Source: DATDPM01 sp041498815
GTDB taxonomy: Bacteria > Pseudomonadota > Alphaproteobacteria > DATDPM01
NCBI GenBank assembly: GCA_041498815.1
Contig: JBGQJC010000014.1
Location: 1-49,502 of the forward strand
Reading direction: 5' to 3'
Length of the DNA stretch: 49,502 bases
Positions 11,456 to 18,997 of this stretch are shown here, in pieces; positions within the stretch are counted from its first letter, which is position 1; every line of letters begins with the position of its first letter. The translations under genes and the position numbers were made by a program. Under the pieces are notes generated by a model, which was not told where the DNA came from, ran no database searches, and saw nothing but the letters and a program-made list of their open reading frames with translations.

Positions 11456-12310
11456 ATGGAAATCGAGGTGGAGCCTCTCACTTTTCGAACGCTTATCGAA
11501 TCGGAAGCATCGGCGCTTTCCGATTTTTCAGTCGGCTTCGCACTACCAACAACAAAAAATGGATCAATTGACGCCAGCTTGGGCGGATCAGGCACGCTCG
11601 TACGAATAGATGAGATCAGTGGCATCTTAACAGCTGATCACGTCGTCAAGTCGCTCAGAAAAAATGAGTCCGTGGGGTTAATCCTTCCCTCCAGCGTTGA
11701 AGCTAAGCTTCATCACGTTCCATTAAACATGCAATACAGTGCCGATATCGGATTCCCCTGCCAAACCAAACAGTCCGATGGTCCTGACCTCGCGCTGCTC
11801 ATCCCGCCGCCGGACACATTGAGCACTTTAAAAGCGAGCAAGTCTTTCTACAATTTGTCAAAGCGACAGATGCAAGTGCTTGAGCAGCCGCCAGCCATAG
11901 ATCTTGGTTTTTGGATACTGTCGGGATTTGCGGGCGAGTGGACCTACGATGGCGCACCTGAAAAGGCGGCCTCCAAAGTCAAGCTGTTCCGAGGCATGCA
12001 CCGCGAAGGGCCGGTAACGAGCGAATATGTCCGCGGCAAGTTCGACTATCTCATCTATCAGGCGCTCTATAATGAGCTTTACGAAGGCCCCGACAGGTAC
12101 GGGGGATATAGCGGCGCAGGCTTGTGGCAATTGCTTATAAGGCCTGATGGCCACAAGTTGCAGGTGGCTAACAGATTGTTGTCCGGCGTAGCCTTTTACG
12201 AAATGGAAAAAAAGACCGCCGCCGGGCGAACAACACGCGACATCATTTGCCACGGCAGGAAAAGCCTATATCGGGCATTGATAGACAAAGTGCGGGCTAC
12301 GTCCTCGTGA
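11456..12310 (+). CDS. Trypsin-like serine peptidase domain protein (accessory, lower GC)
   Basis: A 284-residue protein that I read as a chymotrypsin-fold peptidase. GGSGTLVRIDEISGILTADHVV supplies the putative catalytic His62 in the usual place after a GTxxx strand. DGPDLALL gives Asp111. YGGYSGAGLW gives Ser219 in a G-x-S-G motif, followed by a strand (LSGVAF) as in S1 enzymes. No signal peptide is present, so it should act in the cytoplasm. The ATG touches the LysR stop (TAGATG), and the ribosome-binding GGAGG lies inside the end of the LysR gene, so translation is probably coupled. Base composition is clearly lower in GC than on either side, suggesting transfer. A HEPN-like gene follows. 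Fold assignment is inference from motifs. Confidence 0.7.
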   Translation: MEIEVEPLTFRTLIESEASALSDFSVGFALPTTKNGSIDASLGGSGTLVRIDEISGILTADHVVKSLRKNESVGLILPSSVEAKLHHVPLNMQYSADIGFPCQTKQSDGPDLALLIPPPDTLSTLKASKSFYNLSKRQMQVLEQPPAIDLGFWILSGFAGEWTYDGAPEKAASKVKLFRGMHREGPVTSEYVRGKFDYLIYQALYNELYEGPDRYGGYSGAGLWQLLIRPDGHKLQVANRLLSGVAFYEMEKKTAAGRTTRDIICHGRKSLYRALIDKVRATSS

Positions 12311-12342
12311 CGCATTGTTTGCGCTTAGACTAATTATCCGAG

Positions 12343-12358
12343 TTCCGACTTTCCGACT
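12343..12358 (+). repeat. Tandem 8-bp direct repeat in front of the HEPN-like gene
   Basis: TTCCGACT occurs twice without a gap (12343-12350 and 12351-12358) in the 143-base stretch between the peptidase and HEPN-like genes. It could be a regulator half-site pair or chance. Confidence 0.3.
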
Positions 12359-12453
12359 GCGGTGGGACGGGTCGTTAACTCCATCGCCCATAGATTATTC
12401 GCCACTCGGTGACGCGCGCCGACCAATGGGGTCGCTCCACGATTGAGGTCAGG

Positions 12454-13245
12454 ATGGCGCAATCATCACATGTGAACGGCGACCAACCGAATGCATGGAT
12501 TTTCGACCCGGTAGGAAGTGCGGTTCAGTTCCTAATCGAGGAGCATGTTCTTGTCGGCCTAATAGAGCGCACTTTCGTCACCATGGCCGGCGTTCCAACA
12601 TATCTTAAGTTCACCGCAACTCACCCATTGGTCCAACAAATCGACCCAGCGGCGCGGGCTCGATTTTCCGTAATGGAAGCGATGGCAAGAGATACTGCCG
12701 CCTTCATCGAGCAGCCTGATGCTCACTGGCTCGAACGTGTTTACGCCCATCACCTTGTATCGCTTTGGGCTGCGACGGAAACGTGTATCGAGACGACCCT
12801 TCAGAACTGCTATCTTCACATTGAAGGCGCGCATGAAATCGCCCGCGCGCATGGGCACAGTTCTGCTAAACCTGCCGCTTCGGCCTGGGAGGCGCGAAAC
12901 TTCGTGCGGGGATGGCGAAGCAAGTTGAACAATATGCCGGAAACTAAGATAGATGAAACGCTCTTTAAAGCTTTCGGCATTCAAGTGGCATTCACGACCG
13001 AAGACATAGAGCGCGCTGAGGAGGTTTCTGAGATTAGAAACTGCCTCATTCACAATCGAGGCATTGCCAGTTTACATCTGCTCCGGAAATGCTCGCGCCT
13101 TCAGACGCGCTGGCAAGAAGGGGACGAAATCCGACTGGCACGAACAGATTGCGAGGACACATATGATCTTTGCGGCAGGATACTGCAGTGTGTTGCCAAC
13201 AGTATTGTAGCAAGTGGTCACCTACGGGCCAGGCGGTCTAAGTAA
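12454..13245 (+). CDS. HEPN-like domain protein (accessory, lower GC)
   Basis: A 263-residue, mainly helical protein. It carries SEIRNCLIHNRG (R195-N196-x3-H200-N201), the R-x4-6-H signature of HEPN domains, many of which are ribonucleases in toxin-antitoxin and phage-defence systems. An earlier helix LVSLWAATETCIETTLQNCYL, with a conserved-looking Glu, resembles the first core helix of HEPN proteins of the RiboL-PSP/MAE_28990 type; that subfamily is a guess. I prefer the ATG at 12454 (GAGG at 12445-12448) over an in-frame GTG at 12409 with no ribosome-binding site. It shares the low GC of the upstream peptidase gene and ends before a terminator convergent with dps. No antitoxin-like small gene is seen next to it. 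Confidence 0.65.
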   Translation: MAQSSHVNGDQPNAWIFDPVGSAVQFLIEEHVLVGLIERTFVTMAGVPTYLKFTATHPLVQQIDPAARARFSVMEAMARDTAAFIEQPDAHWLERVYAHHLVSLWAATETCIETTLQNCYLHIEGAHEIARAHGHSSAKPAASAWEARNFVRGWRSKLNNMPETKIDETLFKAFGIQVAFTTEDIERAEEVSEIRNCLIHNRGIASLHLLRKCSRLQTRWQEGDEIRLARTDCEDTYDLCGRILQCVANSIVASGHLRARRSK

Positions 13246-13298
13246 TTTGCTTGATGGCAGGGGCGGCCCTTGCAATGTGACTGCTTCCGTGCCCGCAC

Positions 13299-13324
13299 AA
13301 AAAACCGCGCCTTGCGGAGCGTTT
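13299..13324 (-). terminator. Candidate intrinsic terminator between the HEPN-like gene and dps
   Basis: On the minus strand an imperfect hairpin (CGC-T-CC / GG-C-GCG, loop GCAA) is followed by six T residues. The outer AAA/TTT bases would let it also work, more weakly, for the plus-strand gene. It sits about 100 bases past the dps stop. Confidence 0.5.
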
Positions 13325-13349
13325 CAAAAACCCCGTCACCCCCTCCCCG

Positions 13350-13372
13350 CCCTCCCCCGTCGAGGGGGAGGG
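13350..13372. repeat. REP-like GC-rich palindrome
   Basis: CCCTCCCCC and GGGGGAGGG form perfect 9-base arms around GTCGA. The flanks (CCCCTCCCCGCC and GGGGAAATT) resemble the extragenic palindromes of the type CCCTCCCCC-TCGA-GGGGGAGGG that are scattered through many alphaproteobacterial genomes. It lies at the right boundary of the lower-GC segment. Multiplicity in this genome cannot be seen here. Confidence 0.5.
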
Positions 13373-13424
13373 GAAATTAAATTGAGGATGGGTAGGGTAG
13401 GCTGATGGTTCCCGCGCCCATCTC

Positions 13425-13892
13425 TCAATCCAACAGGCTGCGCAGCATCCAGGCCGTCTTTTCGTGGGTTTGCAGGCGCTGGGTCAACAAGTCGGCGGTC
13501 GACTCGTCGCCGGCCTTTTCCGCCGCCGGGAAGACGCGCCGCGCGGTCTTGGCCACGGCTTCGTTGCCCTCGACCAATTGGCGGATCATCTCCTTCGCGC
13601 TCGACTTACCCGCCGCCTCTTTGATCGAAGCCAGCTTGGCGAACTCGGCATAGCTGCCGGGCGCGCGTTCGCCGAGAGACCGGATGCGCTCCGCGACCAG
13701 GTCGACCGCGGTCGCGAGCTCCGTGTATTGCTGCTCGAACATGAGGTGCAGCGTATTGAACATCGGCCCGGTCACGTTCCAATGGAAGTTATGGGTCTTG
13801 AGATAGAGCGTATAGGTGTCGGCCAGCAGGGCCGACAATCCGTTGGCGATATTGCGCCGGTCCTTCTCCGCGATTCCGATGTCGATTTTCAT
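13425..13892 (-). CDS. dps: Dps-family DNA-protection ferritin
   Basis: A 155-residue mini-ferritin that oxidises Fe2+ with H2O2, stores iron in a 12-mer and can protect DNA during starvation and oxidative stress. The inter-subunit ferroxidase ligands fit the family spacing exactly: H37 (FHWNVTGPMF), H49 (TLHLMF), E53, D64 and E68 (spacing 12-4-11-4, as in E. coli Dps). E53 replaces the Asp found in E. coli. The N-terminus is short (MKIDIGI), without the Lys/Arg-rich DNA-binding tail of E. coli Dps, so DNA binding is uncertain. It is transcribed towards the HEPN-like gene. Confidence 0.93.
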   Translation of the reverse strand: MKIDIGIAEKDRRNIANGLSALLADTYTLYLKTHNFHWNVTGPMFNTLHLMFEQQYTELATAVDLVAERIRSLGERAPGSYAEFAKLASIKEAAGKSSAKEMIRQLVEGNEAVAKTARRVFPAAEKAGDESTADLLTQRLQTHEKTAWMLRSLLD

Positions 13893-13951
13893 GGCTTATT
13901 CTCCTCGGCCGCCATTATCCCGCCGTGGCCTGAACCGGCGGTGAACCCCGG

Positions 13952-15994
13952 TCACGACGCCGCTTGGACCGATTCGGCGCGGTGCGCGATCACTTGATCC
14001 GCAAGCCGGCCGGTCAACTCCGTCAGGTGATCGAATTTCCAGGTGAAGGTGCCGACTCCGAGGGTGAGAGACCGCAGCTCGATGATGAGATCGTGGATTT
14101 CCGCCTGCGGCATATAGGCCGAGACTTCGTCCCACCCCTTCCAATCGCCGATCGCGCCGAAGCCGAGGATCTGTCCGCGCCGCCCGCTGATCAGGCGTTG
14201 CGCCTTGGGCGTGAATTCGGCCGGGATCTGGATGGTCACGTGAAAGATCGGCTCGAGCAGCACGGGATCGCATTTGGCCATGCCTTCGGTCATGGCGATG
14301 CGCGCCGCCTGTTTGAACGCCGCCTCCGAGCTGTCGACACTATGGTACTGGCCGTCGGTGAGATTGACGGAAATGTCCACCACCGGAAACCCGAGCGGCC
14401 CGCGCTTCAGATAGTCCCGCGCCCCCATCTCGACCGCGGGGATGAAATTCTTCGGCACGGACCCGCCGACGATGCTTTCCTCGAAACTGAAACCGGAGCC
14501 GCGCGGCAGCGGCTTGATGTCGATGTGGACATCGCCGAACTGGCCGTGGCCGCCGGTCTGGCGCTTGTAGCGCCCGTGCTGCGAGGTCCCCTTGCGGATC
14601 GATTCCTGATAGGGCACCTGTGGCCGCTTCATGTTGGCGGAGAGATGATATTTGTTGCGCAGCCGCTCGAGGGCGATGCGCAGGTGCATTTCGCCTTGGC
14701 CCCAAAGCAGGTATTCGTGGGTGTCCGCGTTTTGCTCCACCGCCAGCGAGGGATCTTCCTCGATCAGTTTCGCCATCGCCGCGCTCAGCTTGACTTCCTC
14801 GTTGCGATTTTCGACCGCGATGGCGCCGCTGAACACCGGCGCGAATCGCGGCGTCAGGCGCCCCGCCGCCGATGAATCGCGCCGCTCGCCGATCAACAAA
14901 TCGCCGGTCCTGACCTGGTCCATGCGCCCCAGCGCCACCACCTCGCCGGCGGACGCCTTGGGAATCTTGGTCTGGCTCTGCCCCATCATGCGGTAAAGGC
15001 CGCCGACGCGCTCGCCGCCGAAGGTCATGCCGTCGGCGACTTCGCCCCGCCACACGCGCCCGAGCGACAACTTGCCCATGTGGGGCACGTGATAGGTCTT
15101 GAAGACGGCGACCAGCGCGCCGTCGCCGGCGGGAAGCTTGAGGCGCGCGGCCGAGACCTCGGGCGGCGGCACCTCGTGGCGCAGCGCCTTCATCAGGCGC
15201 CGCACGCCGTGGTCTTTTTCGGCGCCGCCCAGGAACACCGGCACGATCATGTCGCGCGTCAGCGTCCGGGCGAGATTCTTGTAAACGTCCGCCGCCGGCG
15301 GGATCTGATCTTCCAGGAGCTTCTCGAGCAGCGAGTCGTCGAAATCGGCGAGCGACTCGAGCAACTGGGTGCGCGCCTGGCGCTCCCGCTCTTGGACCGA
15401 ATCCGGAATCGGCACCCGGTCGGAAGGCTGGTCGGGGCGGTAGGTGTAGGCGCGCTCGCTGACGAGATCGACGTAGCCGGTGATGCGGTCGCCGTCGCGG
15501 ATCGGTACTTGGCGCAGCACCAATGGCCGTTCGGAGATCGCCTGCAGGGCGGCCAGGATGTCGCTCACCCGGCGGGTAGCGAGGTCCATCTTGTTGATGA
15601 ACAGCATGTGCGGGATCGCGTGCTGGTCGAGGAAACGCAGGATCGGCGCCAGCGTCAGCGCCTTTTCGATCGCCGGCTCGCACACCACCACGGCGGCATC
15701 CACCGCCATCAAGGCGTTGCGCATCTCCTGGGCGAATTCGATCGAGCCCGGGCAATCCAGGATCGACCATTTGTCGCCCAGGAATTCCGTGCCGGCGGCC
15801 GATATCTCGACGCTCATCTGCCGGGCCCGCGCTTCGGCCGAGCCGTCGCCGACCGAGGTGCCGTCCTTGACGGTTCCCTTGCGCGGGATCGCCCCGGTGA
15901 CATGAAGCATGCTTTCGAGCAGGGTCGTCTTGCCGCTGAGATAAGGGCCCACCAAGGCCACACAGCGCGGCGCCTGTCCTTGGCTGCTGGTCAC
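13952..15994 (-). CDS. EF-G-like translational GTPase (FusA2-type paralogue)
   Basis: A 680-residue protein with the full EF-G domain layout: GTPase G1 GPYLSGKT (16-23), G3 DCPGSIEF (80-87), G4 NKMD (134-137), then domains II-V (for example GRYKRQTGGHGQFGDV and SSEAAFKQAARIAM). In canonical EF-G the G3 motif is DTPGHVDF with the GTPase-activating His. Here that position is Ser84, a feature I recall from the alphaproteobacterial EF-G-like subgroup. It is therefore probably not the main translocase; ribosome recycling or a stress-related role is possible. The GTG start at 15994 has a strong GGGAGGGG site. Two hairpins lie in its leader. It shares no operon with rpsL/rpsG/tuf here. Confidence 0.9.
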   Translation of the reverse strand: MTSSQGQAPRCVALVGPYLSGKTTLLESMLHVTGAIPRKGTVKDGTSVGDGSAEARARQMSVEISAAGTEFLGDKWSILDCPGSIEFAQEMRNALMAVDAAVVVCEPAIEKALTLAPILRFLDQHAIPHMLFINKMDLATRRVSDILAALQAISERPLVLRQVPIRDGDRITGYVDLVSERAYTYRPDQPSDRVPIPDSVQERERQARTQLLESLADFDDSLLEKLLEDQIPPAADVYKNLARTLTRDMIVPVFLGGAEKDHGVRRLMKALRHEVPPPEVSAARLKLPAGDGALVAVFKTYHVPHMGKLSLGRVWRGEVADGMTFGGERVGGLYRMMGQSQTKIPKASAGEVVALGRMDQVRTGDLLIGERRDSSAAGRLTPRFAPVFSGAIAVENRNEEVKLSAAMAKLIEEDPSLAVEQNADTHEYLLWGQGEMHLRIALERLRNKYHLSANMKRPQVPYQESIRKGTSQHGRYKRQTGGHGQFGDVHIDIKPLPRGSGFSFEESIVGGSVPKNFIPAVEMGARDYLKRGPLGFPVVDISVNLTDGQYHSVDSSEAAFKQAARIAMTEGMAKCDPVLLEPIFHVTIQIPAEFTPKAQRLISGRRGQILGFGAIGDWKGWDEVSAYMPQAEIHDLIIELRSLTLGVGTFTWKFDHLTELTGRLADQVIAHRAESVQAAS

Positions 15995-16016
15995 ATCCCC
16001 TCCCTGAGATCTCGCC

Positions 16017-16054
16017 GGACCGCCTTTTCGGGCGGTCCCCGGGGTTTATCCCGG
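16017..16054 (-). promoter_or_regulatory. Two tandem hairpins in the leader of the EF-G-like gene
   Basis: GGACCGCC/GGCGGTCC (16017-16024 and 16031-16038, loop of 6) is a perfect 8-base stem. It is followed by CCGGG/CCCGG (16039-16043 and 16050-16054). Both lie in the expected 5' leader, the first about 10 bases upstream of the ribosome-binding site. They could be an attenuator, a translation-control structure or read-through control from panE. No U-run follows. Confidence 0.35.
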
Positions 16055-16168
16055 TTGTCGCCGGCTCGGCCCGCCGCCAGATTTCAAAGGCGCCCGGCCG
16101 GCCGAAGTTGCCTCATGGTTTCAAGGCGGACGCCTCGATGCAACGAAAAAATGGGCCGTGTTGCGCGC

Positions 16169-17107
16169 CTAAGAGCCGCGATCCTCGCCGCCCAAAGGGT
16201 TCGCGTGAAGCTGGAGCGCGGCGGCGATGAAGCGGTTGACCGGGGTTTCGATCGCAAGTTCCGCTCCCATGCGCGCCACCGCCCCGGAGAGCCAGGGCAG
16301 CTCCAGCCTTCGGCCGCGCTCGAGGTCTTCCAACATCGAGGACCGGTAATCGTGGGGCATTGCGGCAATCGCCTTCAGCCATTGGGCGATCGGGTCGTAA
16401 GCGAAAGCGATGCCCTTGGCGGCGGCCACGCCAAGCGCCTCCTCCATCGCGGCGCGGAATAAGGCGAAGGTTTCCGGCTGATCGCGGATCGGGCCGATGC
16501 CGGTGCGCGTCAGCGCCGTCATGCCGCTGAAGGCGACGAGGAAAATGAATTTGTCCCAGATCGCCTCTTCGATGCGCTCCGATCTGCGCGCGTCGATCTT
16601 GGCCCGGGTGCAGGCGTCGAGAAGCGCTTGCGTTCTCGGGCTTGGCTTGCCGTCCAATTCGCCGAAGGTGAGGCGCTGCAATTTTCCCGTGTGACGAACG
16701 ATGCCGGGCTCGGAGACCGTGGCGGAGATATGGGCGACACCGCCGATCACCGCTTTTGCGCCGATCACGTTCGCTACGAGCGAGCGCGATTCGACCCCGT
16801 TTTGAAGGGTGACGACGCTTGTGTTCTCGCCCACCATGGGGCGCATGGCGCGGGCGGCTTCCTCCACGTCCCAAAGCTTGACGCAGAAGAGAACGATCTC
16901 GGGCGGCGGCACCTTTGCCGGATCATCGGTCGCCTGGGCGGGATGAATATGAACCGGACCGGACTCGCTTTCGATCCGCAATCCCCGCTCAAGGATCGCG
17001 CGAAGTTGCGGACCGCGCGCGATGAAGGTGACTTCCGCGCCGCTGGCGGCAAGCCGGGCGCCGAAATAGCCGCCGACCCCGCCCGTTCCCATCACCGCGA
17101 TGCGCAA
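16169..17107 (-). CDS. panE: 2-dehydropantoate 2-reductase (ketopantoate reductase)
   Basis: NADPH-dependent reduction of ketopantoate to pantoate in the pantothenate/CoA pathway. The 312-residue protein begins with a Rossmann motif MRIAVMGTGGVGGYFGARLA. The central Asn-containing TLQNGVES (typical NG motif) and the helical C-terminal domain with EEAIWDKFIFLVAFSGMTAL (catalytic-type Lys) and LPWLSGAVARMG follow the ApbA/PanE pattern. Several paralogues with other 2-oxoacid substrates exist, so the exact substrate is less sure than the family. It lies 20 bases downstream of the aminotransferase gene. Confidence 0.9.
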   Translation of the reverse strand: MRIAVMGTGGVGGYFGARLAASGAEVTFIARGPQLRAILERGLRIESESGPVHIHPAQATDDPAKVPPPEIVLFCVKLWDVEEAARAMRPMVGENTSVVTLQNGVESRSLVANVIGAKAVIGGVAHISATVSEPGIVRHTGKLQRLTFGELDGKPSPRTQALLDACTRAKIDARRSERIEEAIWDKFIFLVAFSGMTALTRTGIGPIRDQPETFALFRAAMEEALGVAAAKGIAFAYDPIAQWLKAIAAMPHDYRSSMLEDLERGRRLELPWLSGAVARMGAELAIETPVNRFIAAALQLHANPLGGEDRGS

Positions 17108-17127
17108 GGGCGTTTCAGCGGCAATCG

Positions 17128-18330
17128 TCAGCGCAAGGCCTCGGTCGCGCGCTTGATGCGCGCGCAGGCCTCGCGCAGCGCCTCGGTCGAGGTCGCATAG
17201 GAAATGCGGAAATAGGGCGACAGGCCGAACGCCTCTCCCTGGACGGCCGCGACATCGGCCGCCTCGAGCAAATACGCGACATAATCGCCGTCGCCCTCAA
17301 TCGTGGCGCCTTTGGGCGTCTTTTTGCCGATCGCGCCCGCGCAAGACGGATAGACATAAAATGCACCTTCCGGCATCCGGCACGACAGTCCTTCGATGCC
17401 ATTCAGCAGCTCGACGACCATGTTGCGGCGCTCGCGGAACACGGCATTGCGTTCGGCGATGAAATCCTGCGGTCCGCTCAAGGCCGCCGCCGCCGCCGCC
17501 TGGGAAATCGAGGAGGTATGCGTCGTACTCTGCGACTGGATACTGTTCATCGCCTCGATGATCGCCTTCGGCCCTCCGGCATAGCCGACCCGCCAGCCGG
17601 TCATGGCATAGGCCTTTGCGACCCCGTTCATGGTCAGCGTGCGCTCGAAAAGCCGGGGCTCGGCCTCTGCCATCGTCGCGAACTCGAATCCGTCGTAGAC
17701 CAGATGCTCGTAAATATCGTCGCTCAAAATCAGCACGTGCGGGTGCTTCAGCAGCACCGCGCCCAGGCCTTGCAAATCGGCTTTGGTATAAGCGGCCCCG
17801 CTCGGATTGTTCGGGGAGTTCACGATCAGCCACTTCGTTTTCTCGGTGATGGCGCGCTCCAGCCCTGCCGGCGTCAGCTTGAATCCGTCCGCTTCGCGGC
17901 AGGGCGCGAACACCGGCGTGCCTTCGGCGAGCATCGCCATGTCGGGATAGGACACCCAATAAGGCGCCGGGATGATCACCTCGTCCCCGGCATTCAGCGT
18001 CGCCATCATGGCGTTGTAGATCACCTGCTTGCCGCCGCACCCGACCGTGATTCGATCGAGGCCGTATTCGAGCCCGTTCTCGCGTTTGAACTTTGCGGCG
18101 ATCGCCTTGCGCAGCGCCGGCGTGCCCGCGACCGCGGTGTATTTGGTCTCGCCCCGCGCGATCGCCTCGACCGCCGCCTGCTTGACGCTATCGGGGGTAT
18201 CGAAATCGGGTTCGCCCGCCCCGAGCCCGATGATGTCGCGCCCTTGCGCCTTCAGCTCCGCGGCCTTGGCGGTCACGGCCAGAGTCGGAGAAGGCTTGAT
18301 GCGGGAAAGCCGCGCGGCGATGACGGACAT
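17128..18330 (-). CDS. aspC: Pyridoxal-phosphate aspartate aminotransferase (class I)
   Basis: Catalyses transamination between aspartate and 2-oxoglutarate. The 400-residue protein is of the alphaproteobacterial I-gamma type: GLGAGEPDFDTP at the N-terminus, PYWVSYPDM, NSPNNPSGAAY, DDIYEHL, PLP-lysine region MNGVAKAYAMTGWRVGYAGG (Ala before the Lys where Ser is usual), and FRISYATS with the carboxylate-binding Arg. The ATG at 18330 (MSVIAARLSR) is preferred to an in-frame ATG at 18348. It has AAGGA four bases upstream and gives the family's usual N-terminus. It lies in a minus-strand run with panE downstream and the CDP-alcohol phosphatidyltransferase upstream. Confidence 0.95.
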   Translation of the reverse strand: MSVIAARLSRIKPSPTLAVTAKAAELKAQGRDIIGLGAGEPDFDTPDSVKQAAVEAIARGETKYTAVAGTPALRKAIAAKFKRENGLEYGLDRITVGCGGKQVIYNAMMATLNAGDEVIIPAPYWVSYPDMAMLAEGTPVFAPCREADGFKLTPAGLERAITEKTKWLIVNSPNNPSGAAYTKADLQGLGAVLLKHPHVLILSDDIYEHLVYDGFEFATMAEAEPRLFERTLTMNGVAKAYAMTGWRVGYAGGPKAIIEAMNSIQSQSTTHTSSISQAAAAAALSGPQDFIAERNAVFRERRNMVVELLNGIEGLSCRMPEGAFYVYPSCAGAIGKKTPKGATIEGDGDYVAYLLEAADVAAVQGEAFGLSPYFRISYATSTEALREACARIKRATEALR

Positions 18331-18402
18331 GGGATCCTTTATCGTCATGGGAGAAAATTCGCGCCAACCTACGGGAGCGCCCGCGGTTTGCGCAAGACCG
18401 CG

Positions 18403-18990
18403 CTAAATGCGGCGCAAACGCAGCCAGGTCCAGACGGCAAATGCCGGGCCGCCGACGGCGGCGCCGATCAAAAGCGGCGGCAACAGGCTCAGCCACGCGA
18501 CCGGGCCGAACAAATACAAGATATCGTCGAAATCGAATCCGCCGGCGCCGGCGTAAGCCTTGTCGCCGCTGCCGCTGCGCTGTTCGATCGCTTCCGACAG
18601 CAGGGAGGCGGCGGCAACGGAAAGACCCGCAACCAGCCCCATGGCGATGGCCCAGGGCCCGAGCACCCCGTGCCGCAGCCCGATTCCGACGGCGATGAAG
18701 AACAAGGCCGTCACCGCGACGTCGCTGAAATAGTCGTAAAGATGGCCGAAGCTAGTCTTGGCGTTCGCAAGCCTCGCCAACTCGCCGTCGGCGCGATCCA
18801 GGAAGGCCGAGAACACCCACAGCGCCCCGCCCCAAATTTCCCATCCGCGGCTGCCCGCGGCAAATGCGGCACAGGCGCCAAGGCCGGTGGCAAGGCGCAG
18901 CGTGGTCAGGTGATTGGGCGTGACCGGGCCGCCGACCAGCGGCTTCACCACCACGCGCGCCAACCGGTGCGTCCAAGAGTCTCCCGTCAT
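18403..18990 (-). CDS. CDP-alcohol phosphatidyltransferase family membrane protein
   Basis: A 195-residue integral membrane enzyme with the complete CDP-OH-P transferase signature D-x2-D-G-x2-A-R-x8-G-x3-D-x3-D, read from DRADGELARLANAKTS onward. It joins a CDP-linked lipid or alcohol to a second alcohol; the acceptor cannot be deduced. Hydrophobic stretches (VAVTALFFIAVGIGL, AIAMGLVAGLSVAAASLL, LYLFGPVAWLSLLPPLLIGAAVG) support membrane location. The ATG at 18990 follows the hpnL stop by 7 bases, with GAGGAG overlapping that stop, so it is coupled to hpnL. A longer in-frame start inside hpnL is unlikely. It is distinct from pgsA at 29651. Confidence 0.85.
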   Translation of the reverse strand: MTGDSWTHRLARVVVKPLVGGPVTPNHLTTLRLATGLGACAAFAAGSRGWEIWGGALWVFSAFLDRADGELARLANAKTSFGHLYDYFSDVAVTALFFIAVGIGLRHGVLGPWAIAMGLVAGLSVAAASLLSEAIEQRSGSGDKAYAGAGGFDFDDILYLFGPVAWLSLLPPLLIGAAVGGPAFAVWTWLRLRRI

Positions 18991-18997
18991 TGTCTCC

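Noticed and set aside
13246..13424. Attachment site bounding the accessory insert
   Set aside because: No direct repeat shared with the LysR-peptidase junction and no integrase or tRNA gene in the segment, so site-specific integration is not supported.
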